Origin: Saposhnikovia divaricata | Lineage: Eukaryota; Streptophyta; Magnoliopsida; Apiales; Apiaceae | DNA length: 64,000 nucleotides | Assembly: GCA_036435485.1 (NCBI GenBank) | Contig: CM071598.1 | Location: 202,843,148-202,907,147 of the forward strand | Reading direction: 5' to 3' | Shown here: positions 1 to 13,607 of the stretch, piece by piece | Position numbering within the stretch: position 1 is the first letter of the stretch | Layout: each line of letters opens with the position of its first letter | The notes under the pieces: model-generated | The model's input: only the letters and a program-made list of their open reading frames with translations | Told to the model about the DNA's origin: nothing | Databases searched by the model: none | Program-made: the position numbers and the translations under genes

Positions 1-162
1 TCGCATGCCTTCTTTTTGTGTTCATATATTATTGTTTACGTGAACCTAGTTATTTACTATAAGATAGGTTATATGAAAGGACTCTAGGGGTAGTAGGTGT
101 ATGAACCTACTCGGTAGAAGCCTTTTAGGTATGAACCTCTTGGGTACGAGCTTCCCCGGGGA

Positions 163-279
163 GTATTGATTTGGATTTGGATTTGGATTTGGATTGGGTT
201 TTGGATTTTGGATTTGAATTTTGATTCGGATTTGGATTTGGATTGGGATTTGGATTTGGATTGGATTTCATGATTTGGA
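163..279. repeat. GGATTT-type microsatellite
   Basis: An imperfect hexanucleotide run (GATTTG/GGATTT with small variants) fills this stretch. Any reading frame through it is low-complexity and not a gene. Confidence 0.85.
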
Positions 280-385
280 TTTCTCGTGTATGGATTATGC
301 ATGAGCAAGTTTTTAATATGTATGGATTATGCATGTTATGGGTTTGCGTCGATCCTAGGGACACTAGGCTAGCGAAACTCTCATA

Positions 386-735
386 AGCCCTCGGCAAGCA
401 GTGTGGCTAGGCCCATGTAAACCCTTTATAGGTAGTGTGGCCAGGCCCACCTGAACCCTTAACAGGTGGTGGTGTCCTCTTATTATTAACATTGTGGGTA
501 TGTAACAATGCTCACATCAGCTTCAAGCCCATGTAATCCCTCGACAGGCAGTGTGGCTAGGTCCACGTGAACCCTCAACAGGTAGTGGAACCTTTTTTCC
601 AGGGTTCGCATTGACCATGGGTACCCTAAGTGAGCAAAGTTCCTATCAATATTACGCCCACGTAAACCCTTCATAGGTAGTGTGGTCACCCCCACGTGAA
701 CCCTTGACAGGTAGTGGTGTCCCCTTATCATACAT
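386..735. repeat. Degenerate tandem repeat, period about 117-129 bp
   Basis: The motif CCCAYGTAAACCCT...AGGTAGTGTGG recurs at about 411, 528 and 657. Each copy is followed by a related CCCACNTGAACCCT...CAGGTAGTGG module (about 448, 563, 691), and a weaker copy lies near 386. The copies have diverged by many substitutions, so this is an old array, probably from inside a retroelement LTR or spacer. No coding potential is visible. Confidence 0.6.
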
Positions 736-3270
736 GCCATGTGAATGGATATATACAAGTTAAGGCTATTGCGTAAAGCCTTGATATTTATAAAACCTTA
801 AAGGGTACAACTGGGTGAACCCCTAGGGTTTGAATGTACCCCTAAGCAGTCTACTTCTTACATGGCATACGCACGAACAAAGGTTCAAGGATTCAAACGG
901 AGGAAGGCTTACATACCATGCGGGAAGGAAATCTGATCCTCGGGAGGTAACTCAACATCTCACCATGGAAGGGCTTACATAATGGAAAGAGGCCCGCATC
1001 TTAAGCTAAAAGGCTGGCAGCCCCAACCTTATGGATTCAATGGTTGAACCTTGACTTGGATTGACGTGCTAAAAGAAAAGATAAGTTCTACTTTCATTCT
1101 TTTACATATTCTCTGTCACACATGTTTCCTATGCATACAAGGAAATTTATATAGCATCTAGCCAAAAACTTCATTGCGAAGTTCATCTTTTCAAATGGAT
1201 CATTATCTTCTATCACACATTAATTCATGTTCATCTGGATGTGCGTATCACATGATTTTACACTTGCATGGATTTATACATAAAGGGTCATCATGACATA
1301 TGTTTACTTACATTATGCATGAGTTTCAAAATTACTTTCAAACTTACTAGCTGATAGGTACTTAGGCATACTATATGCCTCATAACGTAACCACTTGGAA
1401 AGACATAGTTACAATTGAGGAGGTTTCTATGACCTTACCTTGGTCCCTCCTGGGGTACGCATATAAGATCATCTGCATTATATGGATTATAGGTTCATTT
1501 GGGAAAAGCCCCACAGTTTATGGGCATGGTTTGGCAAAGTCCTATGGTTTATGGGAACAGTTTGGAGAAGTCCCACAACACTGGGCATCATTGGAGAAGT
1601 CCTCAAAATACTTAGCAATATCTTGGGAGGTCCATTGTGATGGTTTCATGAAAATCTCTATATATTGTGGCATATGTCTTGAAGAGTATGTTCGCCAAGG
1701 TTCTACTTGAGTGTGAAGGCAGTAATGGGTTTATTTATACAAAATCATTTGCACTCGCATAATCATACTTGCATCTATGCGTTATATATCTATACGCTAT
1801 GTGCATTATATATGTGAGCTACTTAGCTCATGTTACTAATCACTTTTTCTAGTTGTCTCGGTAGCCCAGGGTTCTGGAAGATTGAAGCTTATTTGCAACA
1901 GTGGAAGCTTCATAGCTTCACCCACAAGGATTTACACATGAAGACCAACCTCACAAGGAAAAGAAATATATCGAGAAGTCAGGCTATGGTTCTCAAGGAA
2001 GGAGGCTGGAAGCTGGTAGGTTCAGGTGATCAGAATAAAAAGCTCATGTTTGGAACTAGTACGCCATGCATGGACTAAGGTATATGAAAGGAGTTCATTT
2101 AAGGATTCAGATTGAGGTACATGTGTGGAACCAATGTATTTCTTGTTTCTTACGCCGAGTTAGCTCATGAAAGCTTGTAAGCATGATGTGGAAGCTATAT
2201 ATTTCTCTAAGGAATACAAGGAATTGAATATGGACGAGTGGCAAGCCCGATACATGGGGTTTCATGGTGGAAATGGAGAGTTTTGGAGGGATTCAAATTT
2301 TAAATAAATTGAGTTCGAGTAGGATGCTGCATGTTTGGGGCTTATCACTTGGAAATAATTTTATCTAAAATACTTCTCTAATAATTATCTGGGAAATTCG
2401 ATGTTTATGCAAAGGTACGTAGCTTGAGGGGTTCACTAATGGTACCCCAATGTGGAGATGGTGGAACCCTAGGGTTCAAACTCGGAGGTTACGAAGGTAC
2501 AACCATTAGCACAGGAGTTTCATGGTCGAGTCCCTTGTTTCCTACAACGAGTACGCTCATGTAGGCTTAGGGATTCACATGGGATGAAAGTGTGATTGAG
2601 GTACGAGTAATGTTAGGTTCCTTTTGCATTCAAATGGCTACAAGGAACCGGGGGTAATTGTTGTGCCAAAAATCCGCCTTGGGCTTGATTTAAGGCTTAC
2701 TAAGGTTATGGACTCGAATTACTTGAATTATGTGGTTATGGGAGGATAGGTTGGGCTAGGTGTGAATGCATTGATCCAATACGTCCTAGGAATATACTGG
2801 AAGATAGGAATTCTGACATCTGGTTCGGGGTTCGTCCATATAGGGGTTCAGGTGTTGAACCTCATATAGGGGTACTTTTGTGTGGAGGCTCGACAGGGTT
2901 CGTCCGAGTGATAAGTCTCCAGGCAGGGGTACGTGTACGTACCCTGATGATTTCCAGAAAACACACCAGCAGTCCTAGAATCTCCTAGATTGTAGGAAAT
3001 TGGGTAGGGCACGCTCTAACAACCTTGTGGATAACTCCTAAACAATAGGAACGGCCCAACAGTGGTTATCGTGGATAAACATCATATATACGTGGGATAT
3101 ATATATATATGCGGATATATATGTGTAGATATATCATGGAAGCATGGATAAATCATGGAATAACAGTCGGATAACTATATCAGTTGGGATAAACAATCAA
3201 GGCAGGTCGGTTATGGAGGATTAAGCTTATCAAATCGTGGAGGATTATCAAGAACTACATGGGACTTGAT
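736..3270. other. Unassigned intergenic or old-repeat DNA
   Basis: I see no convincing gene here. Two short open frames at 1375-1710 and 1830-2078 have no recognisable domain, and the first reads through imperfect direct repeats (GGAGAAGTCC-like, 1500-1630). The text looks like the U3 or spacer of a long gypsy element that ends at the promoter-like segment that follows, but that link is inference. Confidence 0.4.
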
Positions 3271-3274
3271 CTCT

Positions 3275-3284
3275 TATAAATATA
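3275..3284 (+). promoter_or_regulatory. TATA box of a probable LTR promoter
   Basis: TATAAATATA sits in a typical LTR-like context. A long non-coding stretch precedes it, and a leader with two AGGGTTT-type motifs (3430-3465) follows until the sequence is cut at 3536 by the chromovirus LTR. Its primer binding site is not present, so the owner is unidentified. Confidence 0.45.
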
Positions 3285-4110
3285 AGAGTATGTAGGCAAT
3301 TTGCAAGGTGAGACACACATATACACCACTAACAAACGCTCTGGGCTAGTTTCTCTCGATTGAGTAGGATTTACTCGGTCACCATAGCTCGGAGTACTTG
3401 CAACTCAGTCCAAATAATCATTCTTCCTCCATTCGGATTAGGGTTTATGAGGCTAGGGTTTTTGGCTTGTAATTCGGGTTATTTGATTAAGATTATTGGA
3501 TTTTCTTGGTTGATTCTTGTAATTATTTCATTGAAGTGTTGTACCAAATTCCTCTCACAACACATCTCAAAATCAAAGTTTACAAGATTTTAAAAATTCA
3601 AACCCTTACAATAAAAATGACATGCAAGCATATATAGTTATTAATCTATCAACAACAACAACCATACTAACAAAACCAACCACCACCGAATCATTTTTAA
3701 GCATCGTCTAAACATAACCCACTTAGGAAATTTCATAACTTTAACAAAACTTTGAAACCCATTTTTTGATCTTGACATGCAAGCTCTAAACTTTATTAAT
3801 CTTCAGGGAAAACACATAAACAAGCATGAAAATCATATTATCTACCAAGATCATCCATGTTTACTCAAGAAAATAAAAACCCCTTTACATATATACGTAC
3901 ACCGAATATGTATATATACATACACATACATAACTCACCTCACACTTATACTAACAAGCTATGACCCATTATCAAACATCACTTAAACAAGGACAAGCAT
4001 CAAACAACTTTGAATAAGATTTTTGAGTGAAGAAATTTTTGTGAAGAAATGAGATAGGGAGAGGGGCTGCTCTCGGCTGAAAAGAGAAGGGGGAAGGAGA
4101 GTGAGTGGGC

Positions 4111-4117
4111 TTTTATA
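4111..4117 (-). promoter_or_regulatory. TATA box of the chromovirus LTR
   Basis: CCTATAAAAGCCC on the minus strand is followed downstream by a CT-rich leader (about 4030-4100), as expected for an LTR transcription start. Confidence 0.5.
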
Positions 4118-4190
4118 GGCACAAGGAGAGTAAGTTAGTCATTTGCAACCCACTTACTAATACAACTACTCTTTTATTTAACATTTAAAA

Positions 4191-7112
4191 TCTATACTAT
4201 TATATAAAAGCCGAAACATTAAAAGTTTGTTTGGTCGGTCGGTCGGTACGGTACATGTTGATTTTACTTATTTACCCTTACTCAATTACAGATCTACTAA
4301 CTAATCAATTTCCTTCTTGAGGTTAAACATGTTATCTTTTTTATTTTTCAAGAACAAAATAATTTCCTTTTTCCAGGTAAAATACAATACCATTTTATAT
4401 TTTATCTAACTAAAATTTCTCCTTTATTAATCAATTTCCTTTTCCAGGTTAAACATATAACCTTTTCTATTTTTCAATAACTAAATAATTTTCTTTTTCA
4501 GGAAAAATTACCTGTTGATTTTAATTATTTACCCTTACTCAATTATAGATCTACTTCCTTCTTGAGGTTAAACAAATTATCTTTTCTATTTTTCAAGAAC
4601 TAAATAATTTTCTTTTTCAGATAAAATACAATATCCTTTTATATTTTATCTAACTAAAATTTCTTATTTATTAATCAATTTCCTTTTGCAAGTTAAACAT
4701 ATTACCTTTTCTATTTTTCAATAACTAAATAATTTCCTTTTTCAGGTAAAATAGAATATCCTTTACATTTTCTATTTTTCAAGAACTAAATAATTTATTT
4801 TTTCAGGTAAAATACAATATCCTTTTATATTTTATCTAACTAAAATTTCTCCTTTATTAATCAATTTCCTTTTTCAGGTTAAACATATTACATTTTCTAT
4901 TTTTCAATAACTAAATAATTTTCTTTTTCAGGTAAAATAGAATATCCTTTACATTTTATTTAACTAAAATTTCTGTTTTTCTAAAAATAGTACAAGCAAT
5001 TTTATTTAATAAAATAACATAATTATATTATAATTACTATTAACTAATCAATTTCCCCTTTCACCCAAAACACGTTACCTTTTCTTCTTTCTCTAACTAA
5101 CATATCTCTTTTTCCAATTATATCATGGACGGTTACCATTTTCAGCCAAAACACGTTACCTTTTTTCTTACTAAAATCTCTTTTCAATTATATCACAGAC
5201 GTTTCTATCTAATAAAAATAAAATAATAATATTATAATACTAATAATTAACCGATTAAATTTTCAGCTAAAACGTATCATCTTTTCTATTTTTTCTAATT
5301 TAATTCCCTTTTTCTCTTAAAAAATCACCGGCAACATTAATTTCTCATTTTCTAAAAACTATGAGCAATTAGAAAAATGACATAATTAAATTATAATTAT
5401 TATAATTACTATAAAATAATTAATTACCTTTTTCAACCAACACACGTTACAATTTCTTTTTACTCTAACTATAATCTCTCTTTTTCCAATTATATCACGG
5501 GCGGTTCCATTTAATAAATATAAAATAACAATATTATAATACTAATTATTAACGAATTATCTTTTTCAGCTAAAACGTATCATCTTTTCTATATTTACTA
5601 ATTAAATTCCCTTTTTCTATAAATATCACGGGCAACATTAATTTCTCATTTTCTAAAAACACTACGAGCAATTTTATTTAATAAAATAACATAATTAAAT
5701 ATAACTAAATAATTTCATTCTTCAAGTAAAATACAATATCCTCTATATTTTATCTAAATAAAATTTCTCCTTTTTTAAAAACACTACGAGAAATTTTGTT
5801 TAATAAAATAACATATTTATATTATAATTACTATTAAATAATTAATTACTTTTTACAGTCAAAACACATTACCTTTTTTATTTTCTCTAACTAAAATCTT
5901 TTTTTCTCCAATTATATCACTGGCGGTTCTATTTAATAAAAATAAAATATGAATATTATAATACTAATAAATAACCGATTACATTTTCAACTAAAACATA
6001 TCATCTCTTCTATTTTTTCTAATTAAATTCCTTCCTAGAAATATCACGGTAAACATTAATTTCTCATATTCTATAATCAATACGAGCAATTTTATTTAGT
6101 AAAAAAACATAATTAAACTATAATTACTATAAACCAATCAATTACCTTTTTCAACTAAAACATGTCACCTTTTTAATTTTCACGTTACCTTTTCTATTTA
6201 CTATAACTAAAATCTCTTTTTCTCCAATTATATCACAAGAGTTTCTATTTAATGAAATAAAATAATAATAATATACTACTAATGTCAATTACCTTTTTTT
6301 AGTTAAAACGTATCATATTTTCTATATTTTCTAACTAAATCCTTTTTTTCTAGAAATATCACGGACAACATTAATTTATCCTTTTCTAAAGATATTACAA
6401 GCAGTTTTATTTAGTAAAATTACATAATTAAATTATAATTACTATAAAGTAATCAATTACCTTTTTTACCTAAAACATGTTATCTTTTTAAATTTCTTTA
6501 ACTAAAATCTCTTTTTTTTTTCCAATTATATCACGGGCATTATATTTAATAAAATAAAACAATAAATTTATAATTACTAATAATTAACCGATTACCTTTT
6601 TAACTAAAACCAATCATTTTTTCTATATTTTATAACTAAATTCCTCATTTGTAGAATTATAACTAACTATTTTATAACTAAATTATCCTTTTCTAAAGAC
6701 ATTACAAGCAGTTTTATTTAGTAAAATAACATAATTAAATTATAATTACTATAAAATAATCAATTACCTTTTTTACCTAAAACATGTTATCTTTTTAATT
6801 TTCTTTAATTAAAATCTCTCTTTTTTCCAATTATATCACGGGCATTCTATTTTATAAAATAAAACAATAAATTAATAATTACTAATAATTAATCGATTAC
6901 CTTTTTATCTAAAACCAATCATTTTTTCTATATTTTATAACTAAATTCCTCATTTCTAGAATTATCACGGATAACAATTAATAATTACTATCAAATCATC
7001 TCATTAAAAAATTGAAGCCTTCAAAACATGTTTAAAAAAAATTATTCAAATTAATGAAAAAAAAATTCATATAATAAAAAAAAATCCGTGCCTCGTACGG
7101 GTTTTAGGCTAG
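4191..7112 (+). mobile_element. Non-autonomous Helitron inside the LTR
   Basis: The 5' end reads A|TCTATACTATTATATAAAAGC. The 3' end has a GTGCCTCGTACGGG hairpin about 10 bp before the terminal CTAG|T. These are the classical Helitron ends (5'-TC, 3' hairpin plus CTRR, A/T insertion site). No helicase or replication-initiator frame exists, so it must depend on a partner. The 2.9-kb body is very AT-rich. It is built from repeated modules of several hundred bp containing AAAACRYRTYAYC, CCAATTATATCACGGGCG and ACGAGCAATTTTATTTA motifs, seen around 5040, 5430, 5850, 6140, 6450 and 6760. Confidence 0.8.
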
Positions 7113-8022
7113 TAATAATAAATGGTGTTTGCCCAAAATATAAAATTTTATATTTTTAAAATCAAAATCTTGAAATTCTCAATCCACACATATTTTGAAA
7201 ATATTTTTTGGACTTGTAAATAAAAAGATATGGATTTTACAAGAAATAGTCTTTTAAAAAGAAATATCCTTGCTAAAATCATTTTAAAAATCAATAAAGC
7301 CCAAAAATAAATCAAACTCTTAATTTTATAATCAAAAGTATAAAATCAGAAACACATACGTACCAAAAATATATTTTTTTTACGACTTGTAATTATTAAA
7401 CTAGAGATTTTACAAGATAATTCATCTAAAAAGAAATTCATGCTTTAAAAATCTCTAAAAATTATTGGAACCCAAATAAAATAAACTTGCATTTTTAAAA
7501 CGTTTCTAAATACTGAAGAAGCATTATGAAAGAGATTTCATGAATTTTCGATGCTCTGAGAATTTTATAAAAATCAAACAGCGTTTAGAAATAGCATTTT
7601 AAATGCAAATAAAAAATAAAAAAATTCATACAAGCACATTTAATCATACATGTTCACATATAAGTCACATAGACACAATAAGTGATCATAATTTCATACA
7701 AATAAAATTGACTCATTAAACTAGAATAAAACTCTTATCATTTTATTCAACTAAACGATCACCACACTAATTCCAAATAATGTCAATTTGATTCAGATAA
7801 CTCAAATAGTCATTTAGAAATTAAGTCACATTGATTTTATTCACAAAATTTAAAAAAAACCCATTTTCCACTTAATCATACACAATAGCATTTAATCACA
7901 TAAATACTCCACAATCGAATAAATATTATAAAATAATATTTAACTATTTTCTTCTCTCATCAATTCTATCGGTCGACGCAAAATAATAATAATAATTTTA
8001 TTTTTAAAATTCGGGTTGTTAC

Positions 8023-8095
8023 AATCTTCCCTCCTTAGCAAGATTCCGTCCCCGGAATCCGCAGAAGAAAGAACGGGGTTCTAAGATGCACCGCT
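8023..8095 (-). pseudogene. Last internal bases of the chromovirus
   Basis: On the minus strand the segment reads GGGGACGGAATCTTGCTAAGGAGGGAAGAT (quoted here in parts: GGGGACGGAATC, then AAGGAGGGAAGAT) directly before the LTR. This resembles the end of the chromovirus pol frame (an FRGRN-like peptide) followed by the polypurine tract. It is cut off at 8096 by the copia LTR, so the integrase and chromodomain are missing. Confidence 0.55.
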
Positions 8096-9609
8096 TGATA
8101 GGTTTCGGGGGGCAACAAGCGCAACGAAAAGCGATAATAAGCAATAAAAATCCGAAACCTAACCCTAGAATCCGTGTATAAGTTGTGATTGATTATGGAG
8201 AACATAATCTGTACCTTAAGAAGCTTTACGATTCGGTTGTCAGATGGAGATCCTAGCTTGAATGAACACCACGTATCCCGTATGCAACGATCTACGCTCT
8301 ATCAGTATCCACGCAGAAGCTCGAACAGAGGATGTTGTGTACTAGCACAATACTTCGTTTTCTTTCTCTCTTTTCTCTCTACCTCTCTAGCAGCTCGGGT
8401 TTTGTATAAAAAACGTCTAACCCTCTCCAAGCCACAAAGAGATATTATATAGGAGAGACCAAAAACGAATTCAGCCCTAATCCTAATTAGAGCCCATATT
8501 AATTCAGTTTTTCTAATCATTATCTAACTAAGACTTTCACAATTAAATAACAACTGCACTTCTGAATTAATAATTCGAATTTCCATTTATTACATTAATT
8601 TAAGTCATACTTAAATTAATAATAAATAATTCGAATTCTATCATTTAATTTAAATTCAAATTCAAATTAAATAATCCTCCGAGCATTCTTTGTGCGTGAC
8701 CCGATAGGTTATTATTACGTTGGCAACGATTTTAAAATCCCAATTAAAATCGTAAACAAAGAGCGGCATCTAGTAACACATCATTGCTACCCAAGTAATA
8801 ATAATTAAATCAGTGAATTGATTTCTCCTTTCGTGAACAATATTCTATGTAATATAATCCCTTGACGTTATAGATTAAACTGGAGGCATGGAATGTGTCA
8901 TCCTCGTCATAATTTAATCTTTATTTTCTTGATCGATGAGTAGACTTCAAACAAATCACTGTTTGAGCACGGCCATGCATTTCATAGTCTCACTCAACAA
9001 GAGGCCAATAATATCACTCCTATATATTTATATATATTAAGGAGGGTTAAATTCCATCTAGATCATTCACATTTCTCATATGATTCATAATATACCCAAG
9101 ACCGCCTTTATCATTACCCGATTAAAGATAACTTTTGATAGAATCAAAATATATTAATTCTCATATAGAAATGTAATGACTTCAGGTCTAAGGATCATTA
9201 CATCATTATCACATTGAGATTCATAATGACACATTTATTCATTCCATGTCGAGTGGGTCTATCCAGTACATCGTACTCATACATGTACCTATGCATTGAC
9301 TTTAGTATCATCATACTTATGATCAATGAGAAGTGATCATCAGTCAATCAACATACTAGTCTCGATTTATTATTGTTGTCCCAATAACAATAATACTTGA
9401 CTAGGGATATTCAAGATTATTATATTGTATATTATCTCATAGTTATATAGTTCGTATCAATAATCTAGGGACATTTATTATACTAACAATTATATCGCAG
9501 TAAATACTAAGCATAATAAAACATCAATATAATCAAAATGGAACATAAATGTCAATGACGAAGTTTAAATAAACTGAAATGTATTGCCTCTAGGGCACCT
9601 ACACTAACA
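8096..9609 (-). mobile_element. 3' LTR of the minus-strand Ty1-copia element
   Basis: The LTR right end (minus 5') is TGTTAGTGTAGGTGCCC at 9609, directly after the purine-rich AAGTGGGAGAT at the end of pol. The left end is placed at 8096 (TGATAGG on plus, so ...CCTATCA on minus). A TATATAA box lies at 8445-8451 on minus. No matching 5' LTR is found to the right of gag, so the element is truncated and the left boundary cannot be confirmed by comparison. Confidence 0.6.
8445..8451 (-). promoter_or_regulatory. TATA box in the copia LTR
   Basis: CTCCTATATAATATC on minus is followed by a pyrimidine-rich leader, consistent with an LTR promoter. Confidence 0.4.
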
Positions 9610-9623
9610 ATCTCCCACTTGCA

Positions 9624-12600
9624 CTAGAGCCAATCATTCATATTCCTAATACCTATGGAACTAGTGTGACTTTCGTGCTTCTGCTGCGACAGAGGCTTAG
9701 TCAGTGGATTAACAACGTTATCATTGGTATGCACTTTACATATGTGTATATCTCCTCGCTCGTTAATCTCACGAATAAGATGATATCTTCTAAGTATATG
9801 TTTCGCCCTGGAGTGCGATCTTGGTTCCTTTGCTTGTGCTATGGCTCCATTATTGTCACAATAGAGATCAATGGGATCTGCTATCGATGGAACCACACCA
9901 AGCTCAAGGATGAAGTTTCGGATCCAAACTGCCTCCTTAGCTGCTTCACAAGCAGCAATATACTCAGCCTCCATTGTAGAATCAGCTACTGTTTCTTGTT
10001 TCGAACTTTTCCAGCTAACAGCACCTCCGTTGAGACAAAACACAAAACCAGACTGGGATATAGAATCATCCTTGTCTGTTTGGAAACTAGAATTAGTGTA
10101 ACCTTTTACAACTAGTCCCTCTTCCCCTCCATACACCAAGAACGAATCTTTAGACCTTTTTAAGTACTTTAGAATGTTCTTGATAGCTGTCCAGTGAGCT
10201 TCACCTGGATTAGACTGAAACCTGCTCGTCATGCTTAAAGCATACGACACATCAGGACGAGTACATATCATTGCATACATGATAGATCCAATTGCAGAAG
10301 CATATGGAATCTTACTCATGCGGTCCTTTTCATCTTTCGATTTAGGACTATCTTTATCTGAGATCGTTATCCCATGAGACATAGGGACAAATCCCCTTTT
10401 TGCATCTTGCATCCCAAAACGATGCAATACTTTGTCAATGTATGTACTCTGACTTAGGCCAATCAATCTTCTTGATCTATCTCTATAGATCTTGATCCCT
10501 AATATATAGGAAGCCTCACCTAAGTCTTTCATGGAGAAATTCTTTCCTAACCATGCCTTAACAGCCTGTAGAGAAGGTATGTCATTCCCAATTAGTAATA
10601 TTTCATCAACATATAGAACTAGGAATGCCACAGTGCTCCCACTAACCTTCTTGTAAACACAAGGTTCATTTTCATTTTGAACGAAGCCAAACTCTTTGAC
10701 TGTTTGGTCAAAATGAATATTCCATCTCCTTGAAGCTTGCTTTAGTCCATAAATGGACCTGATTAGCTTACATATCTTTCTAGCATCCTTTGGATTTACA
10801 AAACCTTCAGGTTGTATCATATATACATCCTCTTCAAGGCTTCCATTAAGGAAGGCTGTCTTGACATCCATCTACCAAATTTCATAATCGTTGTAAGCTG
10901 CTATCGCAAGCAAAATCCTAATGGATTTGACCATTGCTACTGGTGAAAAAGTTTCATCATAGTCAATACCATGAATTTGTTTGAAACCTTTTGCAACCAA
11001 CCTAGCTTTATAAGTCTGGACCTTTCCATCCATGTCAATCGTCATTTTGAAGACCCATTTGCACCCAATGGGTTTTACCCCTTCAGGTGGATCAACCAAA
11101 GTCCATACTTTGTTTTCATACATGGAATCCATTTCAGATTTCATGGCTTCTAGCCATTTCTCAGAGTTTGGATTGTTCATAGCATCTTGATAGGTAAGAG
11201 GCTCATCTTGATCCATGAGCATTATATCACCATTATCGACTAGGAGAAATTAATTATATGTCACAGGCTCATGGCGAATCCTACCAGATCTACGAACAAC
11301 TTGTGTTTCTTAAGCAATATTCTCTTCAAGATTATCTTGAATATCTTGCTCACGTTCCATTTTCGGTTCAATGTTATCTTGTGGTTCTCGAACTTCATCG
11401 AGATCTACTTTCCTCCCACTATTTCTTCTAGAGACAAATTCTCTTTCTAGAAATACAGCATTTCGAGAAACAAGTATTTTGTTCTCAATTGGATTATAGA
11501 AATAGTAGCCCTTAGTTTCCTTTGGGTACCCCATAAAATAACATTTGTCTGATTTGGGTCCAAGCTTGTCAGAGGTCAAGCGTTTTACAAACGCTTCACA
11601 TCCCCATATTTTCATAAATGACATGCTTTGACGCTTTCTAGTCCATATCTCATATGGAGTCTTTTGAACCGATTTTGATGGAACACGGTTTAGTGTATAT
11701 GCAGTGGTTTCTAGGGCATCACCCCAGAAACTTATTGGAAGATCAGCATGACTCATCATCGATCGTACCATGTCCAACAAAGTACGATTCCTCCTTTCAG
11801 AAATGCCATTCCATTGTGGTATTCCAGGAGGAGTGAGTTGTGATACAATACCACATTCCTTTAAGAAATTCTTAAATTCCAGGGTTAAGTATTCACCTCC
11901 TCGATCAGATCGAAGAATTTTAATACTCTCAACCTTTTTCTTTTCTACTTCAGCTTTGTATTCTTTGAACTTTTCAAAAGCTTCAGATTTGTGCTTCATT
12001 AGATACACATATCCATATCTACTGTAATCATCAGTAAATGTTGTGAAGTAGTAAAAGCCTCCTCTTGCCATAGAACGCATTGGACCACATACATCACTAT
12101 GTATTAGTTCTAATCGTTCAGTGGCCCTTTCACCTTGTTTGTTAAAAGGGACCTTTGCCATTTTACCAAGTAAACAAGCTTCGCATTCATCGTATGATTC
12201 AAAATCAAATTTATCCAAAAATCCATCTTTATGGAGCTTGGATATGCGATTCTCATTTATATGGCCTAATCGACAATGCCATAGGAAGGTTTGATTAGAG
12301 TCTTTTGCTTTAAGGCGTTTATTAACATTATAGATAGGAGTAAAATTTAAATCTAGAATATACAAACCATTAAACATGCGTGCAATGCCATAAGTTAAAT
12401 CATTCAAACCAAAAGAGCGACAATTGTCTTTAATAGTAAATGAAAAACCCTTCTTGTCCAAACAAGAAATAGAAATAATGTTTCTGCAAATTGCAGGCAC
12501 GTAATAGCAATTATCAAGTTCTAAAATAAGCCCAGAGGGCAACGATAAATAGTAAGTCCCTACGGCTAAAGCAGCAACCTTTGCTCCATTACCTACTCGT

Positions 12601-13607
12601 AGGTCGACCTCTCCCTTTGCCAATGTCCTACTCCTTCGCAGTTCCTGCACATTAATACAAATGTGAGAACCACATCCAGTATCCAATACCCAAGACGTTA
12701 AAATAGGCAAATTGACTTCTATAACATAAATACCTGAATCAGTAGAAATCTTGACAGACTTCATCTTCTTCAGATCCTCCAAGTAGTTAGGACAGTTCCT
12801 CTTCCAGTGACCAGGCTTGTTGCAATAGTGACAATCACCCTTGTCAGCCTTCGCGACATCTCCCTTCGGCTTTCCAGCCTTTTTGAAAGAGGGATTTGAA
12901 GTTGTAAGAGCTTTTGATGCAACCTTTTTCTTGCCCTTCCATTTCCCCTTTCCCTTAGCACCTTTCTTGCCCACCATCATTATGGGAGATTTCTCAGGTG
13001 CCTTGACCATATTTGCTTCAGTGGTCCTCAGCATGGCCAACAATTCCATATGAGTCTTATCTTGCTCAGTCATATTAAAAGTCATAATAAACTGAGTATA
13101 GTCGATGTTCAAAGATTGCAAGATTATATCGATTTGAGCCTCTCACTGAAGCGGGAAACCCAAACGAGCAAGGTAATCACAATACCCAATCATCTTTAGA
13201 ACATGTGGTCCGACTGGTCCGTTGCCCTGCTTGCATGAGTAGAGTGCTTTGCTCGTGTTGAACTTTTCCACACGAGCCTGAGATTGAAACATCGTTGAAA
13301 GATGTTCAAACATAGCATGTGCATTCATATGCAGAGGCTGCTTCTGAAGCTCAGCATTCATTGTAGCAAGAATAAGACAAGCCACATCGTTCGCATCATC
13401 AATATGCTTCTGATAAGCATTTTGCACAGCACGAGTGGCATTGGCAACATGGGCTTCCGGTTGAGGATTATCAATCACATAAGATTTCTTTTCCTGCATG
13501 AGAACAATTCTCAAATTCCTAGACCAGTCAAGGAAGTTTGATCCTGTCAGCTTGTCCTTCTCAAGGACTGATCGCACAGAGAAAGTGTTGTTTGTGTTTT
13601 GTGCCAT
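9624..13607 (-). pseudogene. Ty1-copia gag-pol polyprotein, four stops
   Basis: One frame of 1,328 codons runs from ATG 13607 to 9624 with no frameshift. It is interrupted by TGA at 13143-13145 (codon 155), TAA at 11310-11312 (766), TAA at 11250-11252 (786) and TAG at 10872-10874 (912). Domains in order: UBN2-type gag; CCHC knuckle CHYCNKPGHWKRNC (about 12780-12840); protease WVLDTGCGSH; integrase with HCRLGHI, LIHSDVCGP, LRSDRGGEY and WNGISERRNRT; reverse transcriptase with DVKTAFLNGSL; RNase H. The RT active site reads YVDE instead of YVDD (about 10602-10613), and the RNase H motif GYTDAS reads GYTNSS (about 10090). With the missing 5' LTR this copy is dead. Domain style suggests the Tork/Tnt1-like group; lineage is inference. 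Confidence 0.9.

Larger units (their letters stand above)
3537..8022 (-). mobile_element. Chromovirus (Ty3-gypsy) 3' LTR, split by a Helitron
   Basis: Read on the minus strand, the LTR begins TGTAACAACCCG at 8022 and probably ends ...GGTACAACA at 3537. Removing the inserted Helitron (4191-7112) leaves about 1.56 kb, a normal size for a Tekay/Del-like chromovirus LTR. A minus-strand TATAAAA box lies at 4111-4117. The right boundary is supported by the adjacent internal sequence at 8023-8095; the left boundary rests only on the TG/CA ends and is less sure. The remainder of the element is absent from this window. Confidence 0.6.

Noticed and set aside
84..397. Two minus ORFs rich in Ser/Lys and Asn/Pro
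   Set aside because: They only translate the GGATTT microsatellite.
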